NCBI GenBank assembly: GCA_947591785.1
Contig: CANQDK010000001.1
Span: forward strand, 1 to 64,000
DNA from: an uncultured Clostridia bacterium
GTDB taxonomy: Bacteria; Bacillota; Clostridia; Christensenellales; UBA1242
Direction of reading: 5' to 3'
DNA length: 64,000 nt
Part shown: positions 27,984 through 38,815 of the stretch, one piece after another
Layout: every line of letters begins with the position of its first letter
Position numbering within the stretch: the stretch's first letter is position 1
Translations under genes and position numbers: made by a program
Notes under the pieces: model-generated
Database searches by the model: none
Told to the model about the DNA's origin: nothing
The model's input: the letters and a program-made list of their open reading frames with translations, nothing else

Positions 27984-28501
27984 AAAAACTCCAATAAATT
28001 TTTTATTTTAAAAAAGAAAAATATAGTTTAATATTTAATAAATATAATAATGAAGTTTACAAAATATCAGATAAATTTTTCTTTTTAAACATGTAAAGGG
28101 TTAGGCCTTTATTTTGATATTATCCATCATTTTATAACAAAATCCGCACTTTTGTCAAGCATAAATATATAACAAGTTGTGCACTTTTATTTTCCACTTA
28201 TCCACAAATTTATAAATATACATTCAAATTTATGAATATTCAAACACTGAAATTTGTTCAAAATTGAGGGAAAACTACATAAGTTATCCACATTTCCACA
28301 TTTTTGTGGACAACTTTTATATAAAATCATTATATTTTTTTTAAAATTGTTTGATATTTGAATTAAAAACGAAAATTAGAATTTTTTTTAATTTTTGTAG
28401 TTAAATCTTAATCTGACAGTTTTCCACATTGTTGATTTTTTTATTTTATTTTATTATACATATTTTGCATATTAATTCAAAACAGATTTCGTCAAAATTT
28501 T
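27984..28501. other. DnaA-box cluster: candidate replication origin (oriC)
   Basis: No gene. Two perfect DnaA boxes TTATCCACA at 28198-28206 and 28284-28292, TTGTCCACA on the minus strand at 28305-28313, TTTTCCACA at 28420-28428 and the near match ATTTCCACA at 28292-28300 fall in ~230 bp. The stretch 28314-28420 between them is nearly all A/T and could unwind. gyrA, gyrB, ychF and rpsF-ssb-rpsR, usual neighbours of Firmicutes oriC, are within 26 kb. Against it: dnaA/dnaN are not in the window and gene direction does not flip here. It could also be a DnaA-binding control region. Confidence 0.6.
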
Positions 28502-30532
28502 TTATGATTTATTAACTTTACTTTTCTTTTTTAAGAAATGAGTTGGTGTTTTGTCGCTTATAAAAAACAGTTTATGCAGGGCTCTGGTTGATGAAACATA
28601 TAATAGATTTCTGTCAAGTTCGTTGTGATAGGTTGCTTCGTTTGCAAACGGAACAATAACGCAGTCAAATTCAACCCCTTTTGCAAGTGCGGGAGTTGTG
28701 ATGATTTTTTTTGAATTTATTTTTCCTTTATTCAATTCTTTGAATTTTTTTATAAAAGGATTACTTTTTTGAAGCAATTTTATTTCGTCAGTTGTTTTAC
28801 ACATAATTGCAATGCTTTGTCCACTATGAGTTTTTTCATAATTTGTGACAATTTCTTCAATTTTTTTTGCAGGATTCTTTGTTCTAAAAAATTCAACTTC
28901 TTCACCGTTTCGATTTACATTGTTTGCAATGTGTTTGCCCAAAATTTTTTGAGAGAGCAAAGAGATTTGCATAGTGCTTCGATAAGAACGAGATAAATAT
29001 TTTATTTTTGAATTCGTGCTTTTTGCGAGATTTATCAAATAACTTTCTGGCAGAGTGCGGTCGATACTTTGATTTATATCACCTAAAAAAAGTTTTCCGC
29101 AATCCCATATTTTATTAAACAAGTAGAAATGACAAGGTGTATAGTCTTGCATTTCATCTATAATGACGTATTTTGCATCAAAGTTATGTTTTAGCCCAAA
29201 CATATTTTCTTTTATTAGTAAAATTGGTGCAATGTCATAGGCACTAATACTTTGAATTTCTTCAAGTCCAACACTGCCAAGAAAAAGATTGTATATTTTC
29301 AACAAATCATTCGTAACAAATTTGTTATATAAAATTTTCTTTGCTCTTTTTTGCAAATCTGCACGAGAATTTTGAGATAATCTAAATTTTTCCGTTATAT
29401 ACTCAGAAAGAACATCAATTCGTTTATAAACAGATAAATTTTTCATTTTTTCAAAAAATATATCTTCAAGCTCTTCTTTTGAGATAACAACATTTCCAAA
29501 AACTAAAGGTTTTGGAATAAAAAGATTGCATAAATCTTGTTTTAAAAACTTTTTTAAGTCATTAAGAAACTCAAAACTTGATTTTATAGCAATATTTTCA
29601 AAATCTTTTTGTGATTGATTGCTTATCACTCTTTCAAGCATTTGCTCGCGAGTTTCAAAATCTTGGCCAAGTAATCGTTTTGCAAGAGAAGAAAAGGTTA
29701 TCGTAAATGACTTATCTTCACCAAGTGAAGGTAATACTTCGCTTAAATAGTCCGAAAAAAGCTCATTTGGAGATAGGATTAAAATATCTTCATTTTTGAG
29801 AGTTTTGCGATATTTGTATAACAAATATGAAACTCTATGCATTGCAACAGATGTTTTCCCTGAACCTGCAACTCCTTGAACTATTGTATTTGAAAAATCG
29901 TCAGAACGAATAAGTATATTTTGCTCTTTTTGAATTGTTGAAACAATTTCATGCATTTTTGAAGTTGCATTTTGAGAAAGTTGTTCCATTAATATGTCAT
30001 CATCAATAAGCATTTTGCTGTCAAGGTAATAGGATAAGTTGCCATTTTCAATTTTAAATTGTCGTCTCAGTTTTAAATCACCTTCAACTGTTCCATCTTG
30101 ACAGGAGTAAGATGTTTTTCCAAGAGAATCATCATAATAAAGTGAACAAATATCTGCTCGCCAATCATAAACGTAGTTTTGATTATCATTTTGAATTGCA
30201 CCAAGTCCAATATAAAATTGTTGAGGAGTTTCATTTCCCTTTTCCTGAAAATCGAATCTTCCAAAATATGGATTTTTCTTCTGTTTTGTTAATCTTATAT
30301 TTTCGTTTGAAAGAACTGAATTTTGTTGTTCAAAATTTTCAATTTGGAGATTAATATTTGAAAGCTCATCGTTATTGATTTCATAATAATAAGTAGTGAA
30401 ATATTTTTTTGCATTTTGAATTTCTGTTTGATTTTTTTCAATTTTTTTTGTGTTTTGAATTTTCTTTTTATCAATAATTTTTAAAACACCATTTAAATAT
30501 TCTTTCTCTTGTTCAAAAATTTTTTTGTTCAT
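28502..30532 (-). CDS. helD: HelD-like superfamily 1 helicase (RNA polymerase recycling factor)
   Basis: 676 aa. An N-terminal coiled-coil arm (~1-90) is followed by the Walker A motif GVAGSGKTSVAMHR (~220), Walker B VIIDEMQDYTP, and the late helicase motifs KGVEFDCVIVPF and LLYVSSTRALH. The coiled-coil plus UvrD-like core is typical of HelD, which pries stalled RNA polymerase off DNA. It is somewhat shorter than B. subtilis HelD (774 aa). GGAG lies before the ATG. The alternative is another UvrD/Rep relative, but the N-terminal arm favours HelD. Confidence 0.85.
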   Translation of the reverse strand: MNKKIFEQEKEYLNGVLKIIDKKKIQNTKKIEKNQTEIQNAKKYFTTYYYEINNDELSNINLQIENFEQQNSVLSNENIRLTKQKKNPYFGRFDFQEKGNETPQQFYIGLGAIQNDNQNYVYDWRADICSLYYDDSLGKTSYSCQDGTVEGDLKLRRQFKIENGNLSYYLDSKMLIDDDILMEQLSQNATSKMHEIVSTIQKEQNILIRSDDFSNTIVQGVAGSGKTSVAMHRVSYLLYKYRKTLKNEDILILSPNELFSDYLSEVLPSLGEDKSFTITFSSLAKRLLGQDFETREQMLERVISNQSQKDFENIAIKSSFEFLNDLKKFLKQDLCNLFIPKPLVFGNVVISKEELEDIFFEKMKNLSVYKRIDVLSEYITEKFRLSQNSRADLQKRAKKILYNKFVTNDLLKIYNLFLGSVGLEEIQSISAYDIAPILLIKENMFGLKHNFDAKYVIIDEMQDYTPCHFYLFNKIWDCGKLFLGDINQSIDRTLPESYLINLAKSTNSKIKYLSRSYRSTMQISLLSQKILGKHIANNVNRNGEEVEFFRTKNPAKKIEEIVTNYEKTHSGQSIAIMCKTTDEIKLLQKSNPFIKKFKELNKGKINSKKIITTPALAKGVEFDCVIVPFANEATYHNELDRNLLYVSSTRALHKLFFISDKTPTHFLKKKSKVNKS

Positions 30533-30882
30533 TTAAACTCCTATTTTAACTAAAACTAGTAATTAAATTTTTATTTTTTAATAATTATAATTCAACAATT
30601 TTTATATTTAGTTAATTTTTAATATTAAATTTTTATTTTTAATTAATTATTTTTAATTATTTTTAATTATTTTTTAATATTTTTTAATTATTTCTTGATT
30701 TTTTTAATTGTTTTTATTAATAATTTTTTTTGATTTGTTTTTTTAATTTTATCTAATTTTATTTAATTTTAATTGTTTAGTTATATTTTTTTGTTATTTT
30801 ATTTAAATTTTTTTTATTTAAATTTAAATTTTTTTTAATTTTATAAAAATTTAATTTTTTATATTTTCTTTATTAAACATAA
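30533..30882. other. Extremely A/T-rich spacer between gyrA and helD
   Basis: About 350 bp in which G and C are only a few percent. It is built of near-repeats of TTTTTAATTA and TTTTATTTAA. I see no ORF, promoter or structured RNA I would defend. It may simply be decayed spacer, or an easily unwound element. Confidence 0.6.
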
Positions 30883-30883
30883 A

Positions 30884-30908
30884 GAAAGAAGATGGTCAGT
30901 CTTCTTTC
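30884..30908 (-). terminator. Terminator of the gyrase operon
   Basis: GAAAGAAGA / TCTTCTTTC with a 7-nt loop overlaps the gyrA stop codon; on the minus strand it is followed by TTTATGTTT. Confidence 0.65.
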
Positions 30909-33520
30909 TCATCAGTTGTGTTGGAGTTTGTGTTTTCTTCTTCATTTTCAAATTCTTCTCCTTCAACTTCATTATTTTCTTCAAATTCTGTTTCTTGTAA
31001 ATTTTGTCCTTCTTCAGTTGCAAACTCTTTTTCTTCATCAGTGAGTTGTTCTTCTTCATCAGCTTTTTCTGTCAATGCAACACTTGTGATTTTTGCATCA
31101 TTCTTAAGTCGCATAATTTTGACACCTTGGCTGACTCTTGAGAATTGACTTATGCCATCAACAGGAGTGCGGATTATTATTCCACTGTCTGTTATCACAA
31201 GAAGGTCACATGGAGAATCAATCTGTTTGAGAGAGATAAGATTTCCTGTCTTATCGTTGAATGTGCCTGCCTTGATACCGCTTCCTCCACGTTGTTGCAA
31301 ACGGAATTCATTTACAGGAGAAAGTTTTCCATAGCCTTTTTCTGAAATTGTCAAAATTTGAGCATCTTCATTTACTATTGCCATATCAACAATATGGTCG
31401 TTTGCAGAGAGTTTCATACTGCGAACACCTTGGCTGTCACGTCCAACTTCACGCACATCAGTTTCGTTGAAGCGTATGCATTTTCCACTGTATGAGCCAA
31501 GAATTACATCATCTCTGCCAGTTGTAATGTTGACACCAATAAGTTCGTCTCCTTCAAGGAGTTTTATTGCAATTTTTCCACCTTTACGTATATTTTCATA
31601 TTCTGTCAAAGGAGTCTTTTTGATAAGCCCATTTCTTGTTGCCATCAAAAGATTTCCCTTGCTATCTTTCTTGACAGGAATGATTGTGTTGACTTTTTCT
31701 CCAAGTGAAAGTTGAAGAAGATTGATGATTGCACGTCCTTTTGACTGTCTTTGTGCTTCTGGAATTTCATAAGCTTTGGCACTATACACTTTTCCAAGAT
31801 TTGTGAAGAACAGGAGTGTGTCATGAGTTGATGTGACAAACATCTTTTCGACAAAATCTTCATCTTTGGTTTTGTGAGCGGTTATTCCAACTCCACCACG
31901 ATGTTGAGCTTTATATTCATCAGTTCCCATTCTCTTTACATATCCAAGGTGTGTCATTGAAATGATGACATCTTCTTCTGCAATAAGGTCTTCAACGTCA
32001 ATTCCGCCCAAATCCATTGATATTTCAGTCTTTCGTGCATCTCCATAAGTGTTTTTAACATCTTCCAAATCATCACGCACAATTTTCAAAACTCTGGCTG
32101 GTTTTTCCAAAATATCCTTCAAATCAGTAATTGTTGCTTCCAAAGTTGCAAGTTCATCTTTCAACTTCTCAACTTCAAGACTTGTTAATTTTGAAAGACG
32201 CATTTCAAGGATAGCATTTGCTTGAATTTCGTCAAGTTCAAATTTGGTTGTCAAGTTGAGGCAAGCGTCATTTCTGTCTTTTGAATTTTTGATTGTTTGA
32301 ACAACTTCATCAATACTTGCAAGAGCAATTACAAGTCCTTTGACGATATGTTCACGCTCTTCTGCTTTTTTAAGGTCAAATTTTGTCTTTCGCACACAAA
32401 CTTCTTTTTGATGTTCAAGATAATAGAACAACATTTCTTTCAAATTTAGCACGCGTGGCTCACCATCAACAAGTGCGAGCATAATTAAACCACTTGACTG
32501 TTGAAGCATTGTGTGTTTATATAAGGAATTTAAAACAACTTGTGCATTTGCATCTTTTTTGATGTCCACAACAACTCTAAGTCCATCTCTATCACTTTCG
32601 TCCCGAAGGTCACTTATGCCGTCAAGTTTTTTGTTTTTAACCATATCTGCAATCTGTGCAACAAAGCGTGCTTTGTTCACACCATAAGGGAGTTCTGTGA
32701 TGATAATTCTTTGTCTGCCAGTGGAAGTTTCATCAATATCCGCTCTTCCACGCACCAAAATTCCGCCACGCCCAGTTTTGTAAGCATGTTTCACAGCTGT
32801 GCGTCCCATAATTATTCCACCTGTTGGATAGTCAGGGGCAGGAATGATTTTGATAAGTTCATCAATATCAATGTCAGGGTTATCTATGAGAGCCTGAACG
32901 CCATTTATGACTTCAGTCAGGTTGTGAGGTGGAATGTTTGTTGCCATTCCAACAGCGATTCCGTCTGCACCATTAACGAGCAAATTTGGAAATTTTGAAG
33001 GCAAAACTTTTGGTTGCATTAAAGTGTCATCAAAGTTTGGATAAAAGTCCACTGTTTCTTTTTCAATATCTTGAAGCATCAGCCCAGCAATTTTTGAGAG
33101 GCGGGCTTCTGTGTATCTCATTGCGGCAGCAGGATCACCATCTACAGAACCAAAATTTCCGTGTCCGTCAACAAGAGGATAGCGAATTGAAAAGTCCTGT
33201 GCAAGTCTGACAAGGGCATCATAGATTGAACTATCACCATGAGGGTGATATTTTCCCATAACTTCGCCGACAATACGTGCACTTTTCTTGTGTGGGCTGT
33301 TGTAGAAATTGTTAAGTTCGCCCATAGAATACAAAATTCTGCGGTGAACGGGTTTAAGTCCATCGCGAACATCTGGAATCGCACGACTAACATTGACAGC
33401 CATAGCATAGGAAATGAACGATTTTTTTAATTCGCCCACAACTTCGATTGGCTGGACTTTCTCATTTTCGAGAAGTTCTTTCAAATTTTGTCTGTTTAAT
33501 TCGTCATCTTTCTTGCTCAT
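30896..33520 (-). CDS. gyrA: DNA gyrase subunit A
   Basis: 874 aa. Catalytic Tyr136 lies in [10 protein letters not shown]. The quinolone-region residues are the sensitive type: Ser97 and Asp101 ([11 protein letters not shown]) correspond to E. coli Ser83 and Asp87. The C-terminal beta-pinwheel begins near 510; its GyrA box reads QHRGGVG, with Val where the classical box has Lys/Arg. An acidic tail of ~50 residues follows, which can tune DNA wrapping. It is the last gene of a gyrB-led operon that also holds two small nucleotide-metabolism-like genes. Confidence 0.95.
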   Translation of the reverse strand: MSKKDDELNRQNLKELLENEKVQPIEVVGELKKSFISYAMAVNVSRAIPDVRDGLKPVHRRILYSMGELNNFYNSPHKKSARIVGEVMGKYHPHGDSSIYDALVRLAQDFSIRYPLVDGHGNFGSVDGDPAAAMRYTEARLSKIAGLMLQDIEKETVDFYPNFDDTLMQPKVLPSKFPNLLVNGADGIAVGMATNIPPHNLTEVINGVQALIDNPDIDIDELIKIIPAPDYPTGGIIMGRTAVKHAYKTGRGGILVRGRADIDETSTGRQRIIITELPYGVNKARFVAQIADMVKNKKLDGISDLRDESDRDGLRVVVDIKKDANAQVVLNSLYKHTMLQQSSGLIMLALVDGEPRVLNLKEMLFYYLEHQKEVCVRKTKFDLKKAEEREHIVKGLVIALASIDEVVQTIKNSKDRNDACLNLTTKFELDEIQANAILEMRLSKLTSLEVEKLKDELATLEATITDLKDILEKPARVLKIVRDDLEDVKNTYGDARKTEISMDLGGIDVEDLIAEEDVIISMTHLGYVKRMGTDEYKAQHRGGVGITAHKTKDEDFVEKMFVTSTHDTLLFFTNLGKVYSAKAYEIPEAQRQSKGRAIINLLQLSLGEKVNTIIPVKKDSKGNLLMATRNGLIKKTPLTEYENIRKGGKIAIKLLEGDELIGVNITTGRDDVILGSYSGKCIRFNETDVREVGRDSQGVRSMKLSANDHIVDMAIVNEDAQILTISEKGYGKLSPVNEFRLQQRGGSGIKAGTFNDKTGNLISLKQIDSPCDLLVITDSGIIIRTPVDGISQFSRVSQGVKIMRLKNDAKITSVALTEKADEEEQLTDEEKEFATEEGQNLQETEFEENNEVEGEEFENEEENTNSNTTDEKED

Positions 33521-33560
33521 ATTTTTTTCCTTAAAAATTTATTTTTTTTAGTTTATTTTC

Positions 33561-33959
33561 TTATTTTTTGCTTTTTGGGGTTTTTAGTTTGTTTTTTAGG
33601 GTTTGTGGTTTATCATAATTTTCCTTGTCAAGTTGAATTTCAAGATTGGAATGTTTAACTCTTTCTTTTCCACGATTAACTTTGAAATTTTTCCATTTTT
33701 TTACATCTTCCCAACAATCCAAGATATATTCAATTTCTTCAATACAAAGTTTTACATCTGCAATTTCTTCACTTATGTGAGAAATCAATTCTTTTCTCTC
33801 TTCTTCTGTTGCATTTGTTCGTTTGCGAAGATATTTTCCAACTGCTTGTGCAAGTTCTCCCATTTCTTCAAACAGAAAAGTGTATTGAATATCTTCACCA
33901 AAAACATCTAGAAAATTTTTATAAACACTCTCATCTTCTTCCATAAGTTTGTTTTTCAC
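33561..33959 (-). CDS. MazG-like nucleotide pyrophosphohydrolase domain protein
   Basis: 132 aa. LFEEMGELAQAVGKYL and EEIADVKLCIEEI give the ExxE...ExxD magnesium-binding pattern of the MazG/all-alpha NTP pyrophosphatase fold, which removes pyrophosphate from noncanonical or excess NTPs. A Lys-rich tail follows. The start was moved to GTG 33959, which has GAGAGG 6 nt upstream, rather than the track TTG 33965. It sits between the deoxyribosyltransferase-like gene (17 nt away) and gyrA (40 nt) in the same operon. Confidence 0.75.
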   Translation of the reverse strand: MKNKLMEEDESVYKNFLDVFGEDIQYTFLFEEMGELAQAVGKYLRKRTNATEEERKELISHISEEIADVKLCIEEIEYILDCWEDVKKWKNFKVNRGKERVKHSNLEIQLDKENYDKPQTLKNKLKTPKSKK

Positions 33960-33976
33960 TTTCAACCTCTCAAATT

Positions 33977-34264
33977 TTATTTTTCGTGATAGATTATCTC
34001 TTTTCCATGGGATTTTGCATATTCAATTTCGCTGCGACAACTTTCGCCAATATAACCACCTATATTCACAACATAAATGGCGTCTGAAAGGTCAATCTTT
34101 TTTCGATGAATTTCATCAAGAAGTTTGTGCTGCTTTTCGCTGACATTCCCAAGGTTGTAAATGCACTGAATCACGCACCAGCCTTTCTTCAGTTGTAAAT
34201 CTGCCGCAACCTTCATCATTTCTTTTTGAAACTTCAAACTTCCACAAATTGTTACAACTTTCAT
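33977..34264 (-). CDS. Nucleoside 2-deoxyribosyltransferase-like protein
   Basis: 95 aa. KVVTICGSLKF at the N terminus and IDLSDAIYVVNIGGYIGESCRSEIEYA are the conserved ends of the small nucleoside 2-deoxyribosyltransferase/DUF4406 fold, including the catalytic-type Glu in the GESxxxEIE segment. Its members exchange or hydrolyse bases of deoxynucleosides or deoxynucleotides; at 95 aa it is shorter than classical enzymes (~150). ATG 34264 follows the gyrB stop by 7 nt, with AGGG upstream; the track start at 34279 overlaps gyrB. Cotranscribed with gyrB. Confidence 0.72.
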   Translation of the reverse strand: MKVVTICGSLKFQKEMMKVAADLQLKKGWCVIQCIYNLGNVSEKQHKLLDEIHRKKIDLSDAIYVVNIGGYIGESCRSEIEYAKSHGKEIIYHEK

Positions 34265-34271
34265 CTTGCCC

Positions 34272-36362
<2,091 letters not shown>

Positions 36363-36366
36363 CTAT

Positions 36367-36396
36367 ATTATATAATATAATGGGAAGAAAAAACAA
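36367..36396 (-). promoter_or_regulatory. Promoter of the gyrB operon
   Basis: Minus strand TTGTTT, 18-bp spacer, TATAAT, ~38 nt before the gyrB ATG. Confidence 0.6.
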
Positions 36397-36746
36397 GTGT
36401 TTTTTTCAAAAAAAAGAAAAAAAACAAGTATGGCAAACTTGGAGTAGAGATTCCTATGCCAAATTGCAAAAAAGCATATCCTTTAAACAATAATCACACG
36501 TTTTTTACTATTTTATAATATATTAGATTAGTATGAATGGCTGTGAGAAATTTACAGACTAATTGTCTTAAAAACCTGCAGATTATTCTCAAATTTAATA
36601 TTGAAAAAGTTTTTTTGCAAAAATTGATAAAAAACACTAAGTTTTCATTTGAAAGCTTAGCATTTTTTTGTTATGTGGTTACTGGAGTTAGTATTTAAAA
36701 CACTCCCGACAATAAGGTTATAACTTTGATATAAAACAAAATAAAA
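36397..36746. other. Spacer upstream of gyrB
   Basis: No convincing ORF. It contains a bidirectional terminator-like hairpin at 36637-36660 without an adjacent annotated gene, which could end an unseen small RNA or short transcript. Confidence 0.4.
36637..36660. terminator. Orphan bidirectional terminator-like hairpin
   Basis: CTAAGTTTTC / GAAAGCTTAG 10-bp stem (one G-T pair) with loop ATTT; followed by CATTTTTTT on the plus strand and TGTTTTTT on the minus strand. Confidence 0.65.
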
Positions 36747-36780
36747 AACCTAAATCAAACATTTGGTTCAATTTAGGTTT
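36747..36780 (-). terminator. Terminator of initiator tRNA
   Basis: AAACCTAAAT / ATTTAGGTTT 10-bp stem around a 14-nt loop; on the minus strand it is followed by TTTTATTTTG. It begins 5 nt beyond the CCA. Confidence 0.75.
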
Positions 36781-36784
36781 AATT

Positions 36785-36861
36785 TGGTTGCGAGGGCAGG
36801 ATTTGAACCTGCGACCTCCGGGTTATGAGCCCAGCGAGCTTCCGAGCTGCTCTACCTCGCG
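36785..36861 (-). tRNA. Initiator tRNA-fMet(CAT)
   Basis: 77 nt with encoded CCA. Both initiator hallmarks are present: the C1-A72 mismatch (CGCGAGG/CCTCGCA) and three G-C pairs in the anticodon stem (CTGGG-CTCATAA-CCCGG). Confidence 0.96.
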
Positions 36862-36871
36862 ATATGCTGAT

Positions 36872-36901
36872 ATTCTACAATAATTATATGCTTTTTGTCA
36901 A
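36872..36901 (-). promoter_or_regulatory. Promoter of tRNA-fMet
   Basis: Minus strand TTGACA, 18-bp spacer, TAGAAT, 10 nt before the tRNA. Confidence 0.7.
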
Positions 36902-37063
36902 GAGATTTTTCAAAGATTTTTGTTCTTATATAAAATTTTAATAAAATTAAATATAAAAATAACATAATTAAAATTGAGTTTTTAACTTCCTTAAGCGAAA
37001 ATTACTTTTTTTCTATTTGTTTTTATGGTATTATTTTTGTAAAAGAAAACAAGGAGTAAAAAA

Positions 37064-37792
37064 ATGAGAAAAGTTGTTTTGATAACTGGAGGGGGAAAGG
37101 GCATTGGCAAGGCGACAGTTTTGGAGTTTGCAAAGCATGGATATGATGTGGTTTTAAATTATTTCAAAAGTGAGAAACCTGCTCAAAAACTTGCAAAAGA
37201 AGTCAAAGATAAGTTTGGTGTTGATGTTATGACTTTTAAGGCAGATGTTTCTGATGAAAAACAAGTGAATGCAATGATTTCGGCGACAATCAAAAAGTTT
37301 GGAAGAATTGACAGTGTTGTCAACAATGCAGGAATTGTTTTTGATAGAGATTTTGACAAAATCACTGTTGAAGAGTTTAAGCGAGTTTTGGAAGTGAATT
37401 TGATTGGAGCATTTATTGTTTCAAGAGAATCTGCAAAATTTATGAAAAAAGGGACAAGCATTGTCAATGTTTCGTCAACGAACGGAACAAAAACAATTTC
37501 TCCTGAATGTTTGGATTATAACGCATCAAAGGTTGGGCTTCAAAGTTTAACACGAGATTTGGCATTTCACTTTAAACCAAATATTCGTGTCAATGCAGTG
37601 GCGATTGGCTGGGCGAATACTGATATGAACAAAGATTTACCAAAGGAATATGTTGCTGAAGAAAACGCAAAAATTTGGCTTGGAAGATTTGCAAAACCAG
37701 AACAGGTGGCATCTGCGATTTATTTTCTTTGTGATGACTCATCAAGTTATGTCAATGGCGAAGTGTTGACAATTGATGGGGGATATTGTTGA
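37064..37792 (+). CDS. SDR-family oxidoreductase (FabG-like)
   Basis: 242 aa. TGGGKGIGKA (NADPH-type glycine motif, residues 8-17), NNAG (~88), Ser in VNVSSTNG (~136), YNASK (the YxxxK pair, ~149-153) and the terminal GEVLTIDGGY. FabG-like sequence, but there is no fatty-acid gene beside it, so a role in fatty-acid synthesis is not supported by context. AAGGAG lies 7 nt before the ATG. A lone plus-strand gene in a minus-strand region. Confidence 0.85.
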   Translation: MRKVVLITGGGKGIGKATVLEFAKHGYDVVLNYFKSEKPAQKLAKEVKDKFGVDVMTFKADVSDEKQVNAMISATIKKFGRIDSVVNNAGIVFDRDFDKITVEEFKRVLEVNLIGAFIVSRESAKFMKKGTSIVNVSSTNGTKTISPECLDYNASKVGLQSLTRDLAFHFKPNIRVNAVAIGWANTDMNKDLPKEYVAEENAKIWLGRFAKPEQVASAIYFLCDDSSSYVNGEVLTIDGGYC

Positions 37793-37858
37793 TGAAAATA
37801 AGGCAAAACAAATTTTGTCAATTTTAAAGTATAAAATTAAATAAAAAAATGTCACTTA

Positions 37859-38590
37859 TCAGAAGATAAGTGGCAAGAAAATCAAAATCATTGAAAGTCC
37901 ATACAGAAGATGATTGTATTTATTTGGACGATATATTTCAAGCAAAATATGTGCTGAATAAGTGAGCATTGCAAGTGCAAAGAAAGATGTTGTCAAATCA
38001 AATTGTAAAGAAACAGAAGAAAAGACTGATGCAATCAACAATCCTACGCTTAAAAGCAAGAGTTTTTCAAGAAATTTCCAGACATCTGAAATTTCTTCTT
38101 TTTTGATGATAAAATCCAAAAAGATAAGTGCAATTCCAAGGAATAAACCAACAAAGAATATTGCAAAATTTTCTCTTCCTAAATAAAGCGAACAGAATGT
38201 CAAACAAAATGCAGAGGCGATGTAAATTCCGCTTTTTAAGAAAGTTTGCAAAGTTGCTTTTTTGTTTTGAATTTTTTTTGCCAACATTTCGTCATTGTTT
38301 ATTCCTGCTTGTTGTTCAGGTTGTTGATTTGGAGCAATTTGCTTATCATCTTTTGATGATGTTTTTATAAGCAATGTAAAGAAAAGTGGGAGAATGGAAA
38401 TTATTGCTAAAATGGAAAAACCGTTAAACTGATTTTGGACTGCACAGCAACTAAAACCAAAACAAATGAGTGCAACAAAATATAGTGTTTTGAGAAGTAA
38501 GAAAAATGGGCTTTCTTTTTTCAAAAAACACAGAGAAATGCCAACGATTATTGTTGCAACCAACATCAAAACAACAACTGCGATTAACAT
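37859..38590 (-). CDS. Integral membrane protein of unknown function, 243 aa
   Basis: About 8 hydrophobic helices, with a polar Gln/Asn/Asp-rich cytoplasmic-looking loop (~85-110, SSKDDKQIAPNQQPEQQ) between helices 3 and 4. No conserved transporter or enzyme motif was recognised. The track start TTG 38629 is replaced by ATG 38590: the longer N terminus lies across a promoter (-35 TGGACA, -10 TATAAT), and the -10 box ends 6 nt before this ATG with no SD. The mRNA is probably leaderless. A galE remnant lies upstream. Confidence 0.7.
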   Translation of the reverse strand: MLIAVVVLMLVATIIVGISLCFLKKESPFFLLLKTLYFVALICFGFSCCAVQNQFNGFSILAIISILPLFFTLLIKTSSKDDKQIAPNQQPEQQAGINNDEMLAKKIQNKKATLQTFLKSGIYIASAFCLTFCSLYLGRENFAIFFVGLFLGIALIFLDFIIKKEEISDVWKFLEKLLLLSVGLLIASVFSSVSLQFDLTTSFFALAMLTYSAHILLEIYRPNKYNHLLYGLSMILIFLPLIF

Positions 38591-38596
38591 AGAATA

Positions 38597-38625
38597 ATTA
38601 TAACCAATTTTATTAAGTTTGTCCA
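38597..38625 (-). promoter_or_regulatory. Promoter abutting ATG 38590 (leaderless candidate)
   Basis: Minus strand TGGACA, 17-bp spacer, TATAAT, then TATTCT and ATG. Both boxes are near consensus and the predicted start of transcription coincides with the start codon. Confidence 0.65.
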
Positions 38626-38654
38626 ACAAAATTAATGATTAAAATATTAAAATT

Positions 38655-38799
38655 CTATGATTTATAACCATTTGGATTATTTTTTTTGCCAATTCCAAGA
38701 ATCTCGACACATGTCATCAATGTCATATTCTGCTTTCCAGCCAAGTTCTTTTTCAGCTTTGTCAACATTTGAATAACAAATTGCAATGTCAAAATTTCT
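38655..38799 (-). pseudogene. Remnant of UDP-glucose 4-epimerase (galE) C terminus
   Basis: The minus strand can be read as RNFDIAICYSNVDKAEKE, then LGWKAEYDIDDMCRDSW and NWQ, which is the C-terminal end of GalE. In the present frame a stop follows a run of eight A; with seven A the reading continues as NNPNGYKS and stops, matching the usual GalE tail. Upstream there is a stop after only ~2 more codons and no trace of the remaining ~290 residues. It is therefore a 5'-deleted, frameshifted fragment, lying between glnS and the 243-aa membrane protein. It is not in the ORF track because it has no start. Confidence 0.75.
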
Positions 38800-38815
38800 C
38801 TATTTTTTACAATTT

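Noticed and set aside
26549-28100. T-box or other riboswitch before the hisS-metG synthetase genes
   Set aside because: No T-box sequence or anticodon-like specifier loop found; the leader space is taken by the DnaA-box region.
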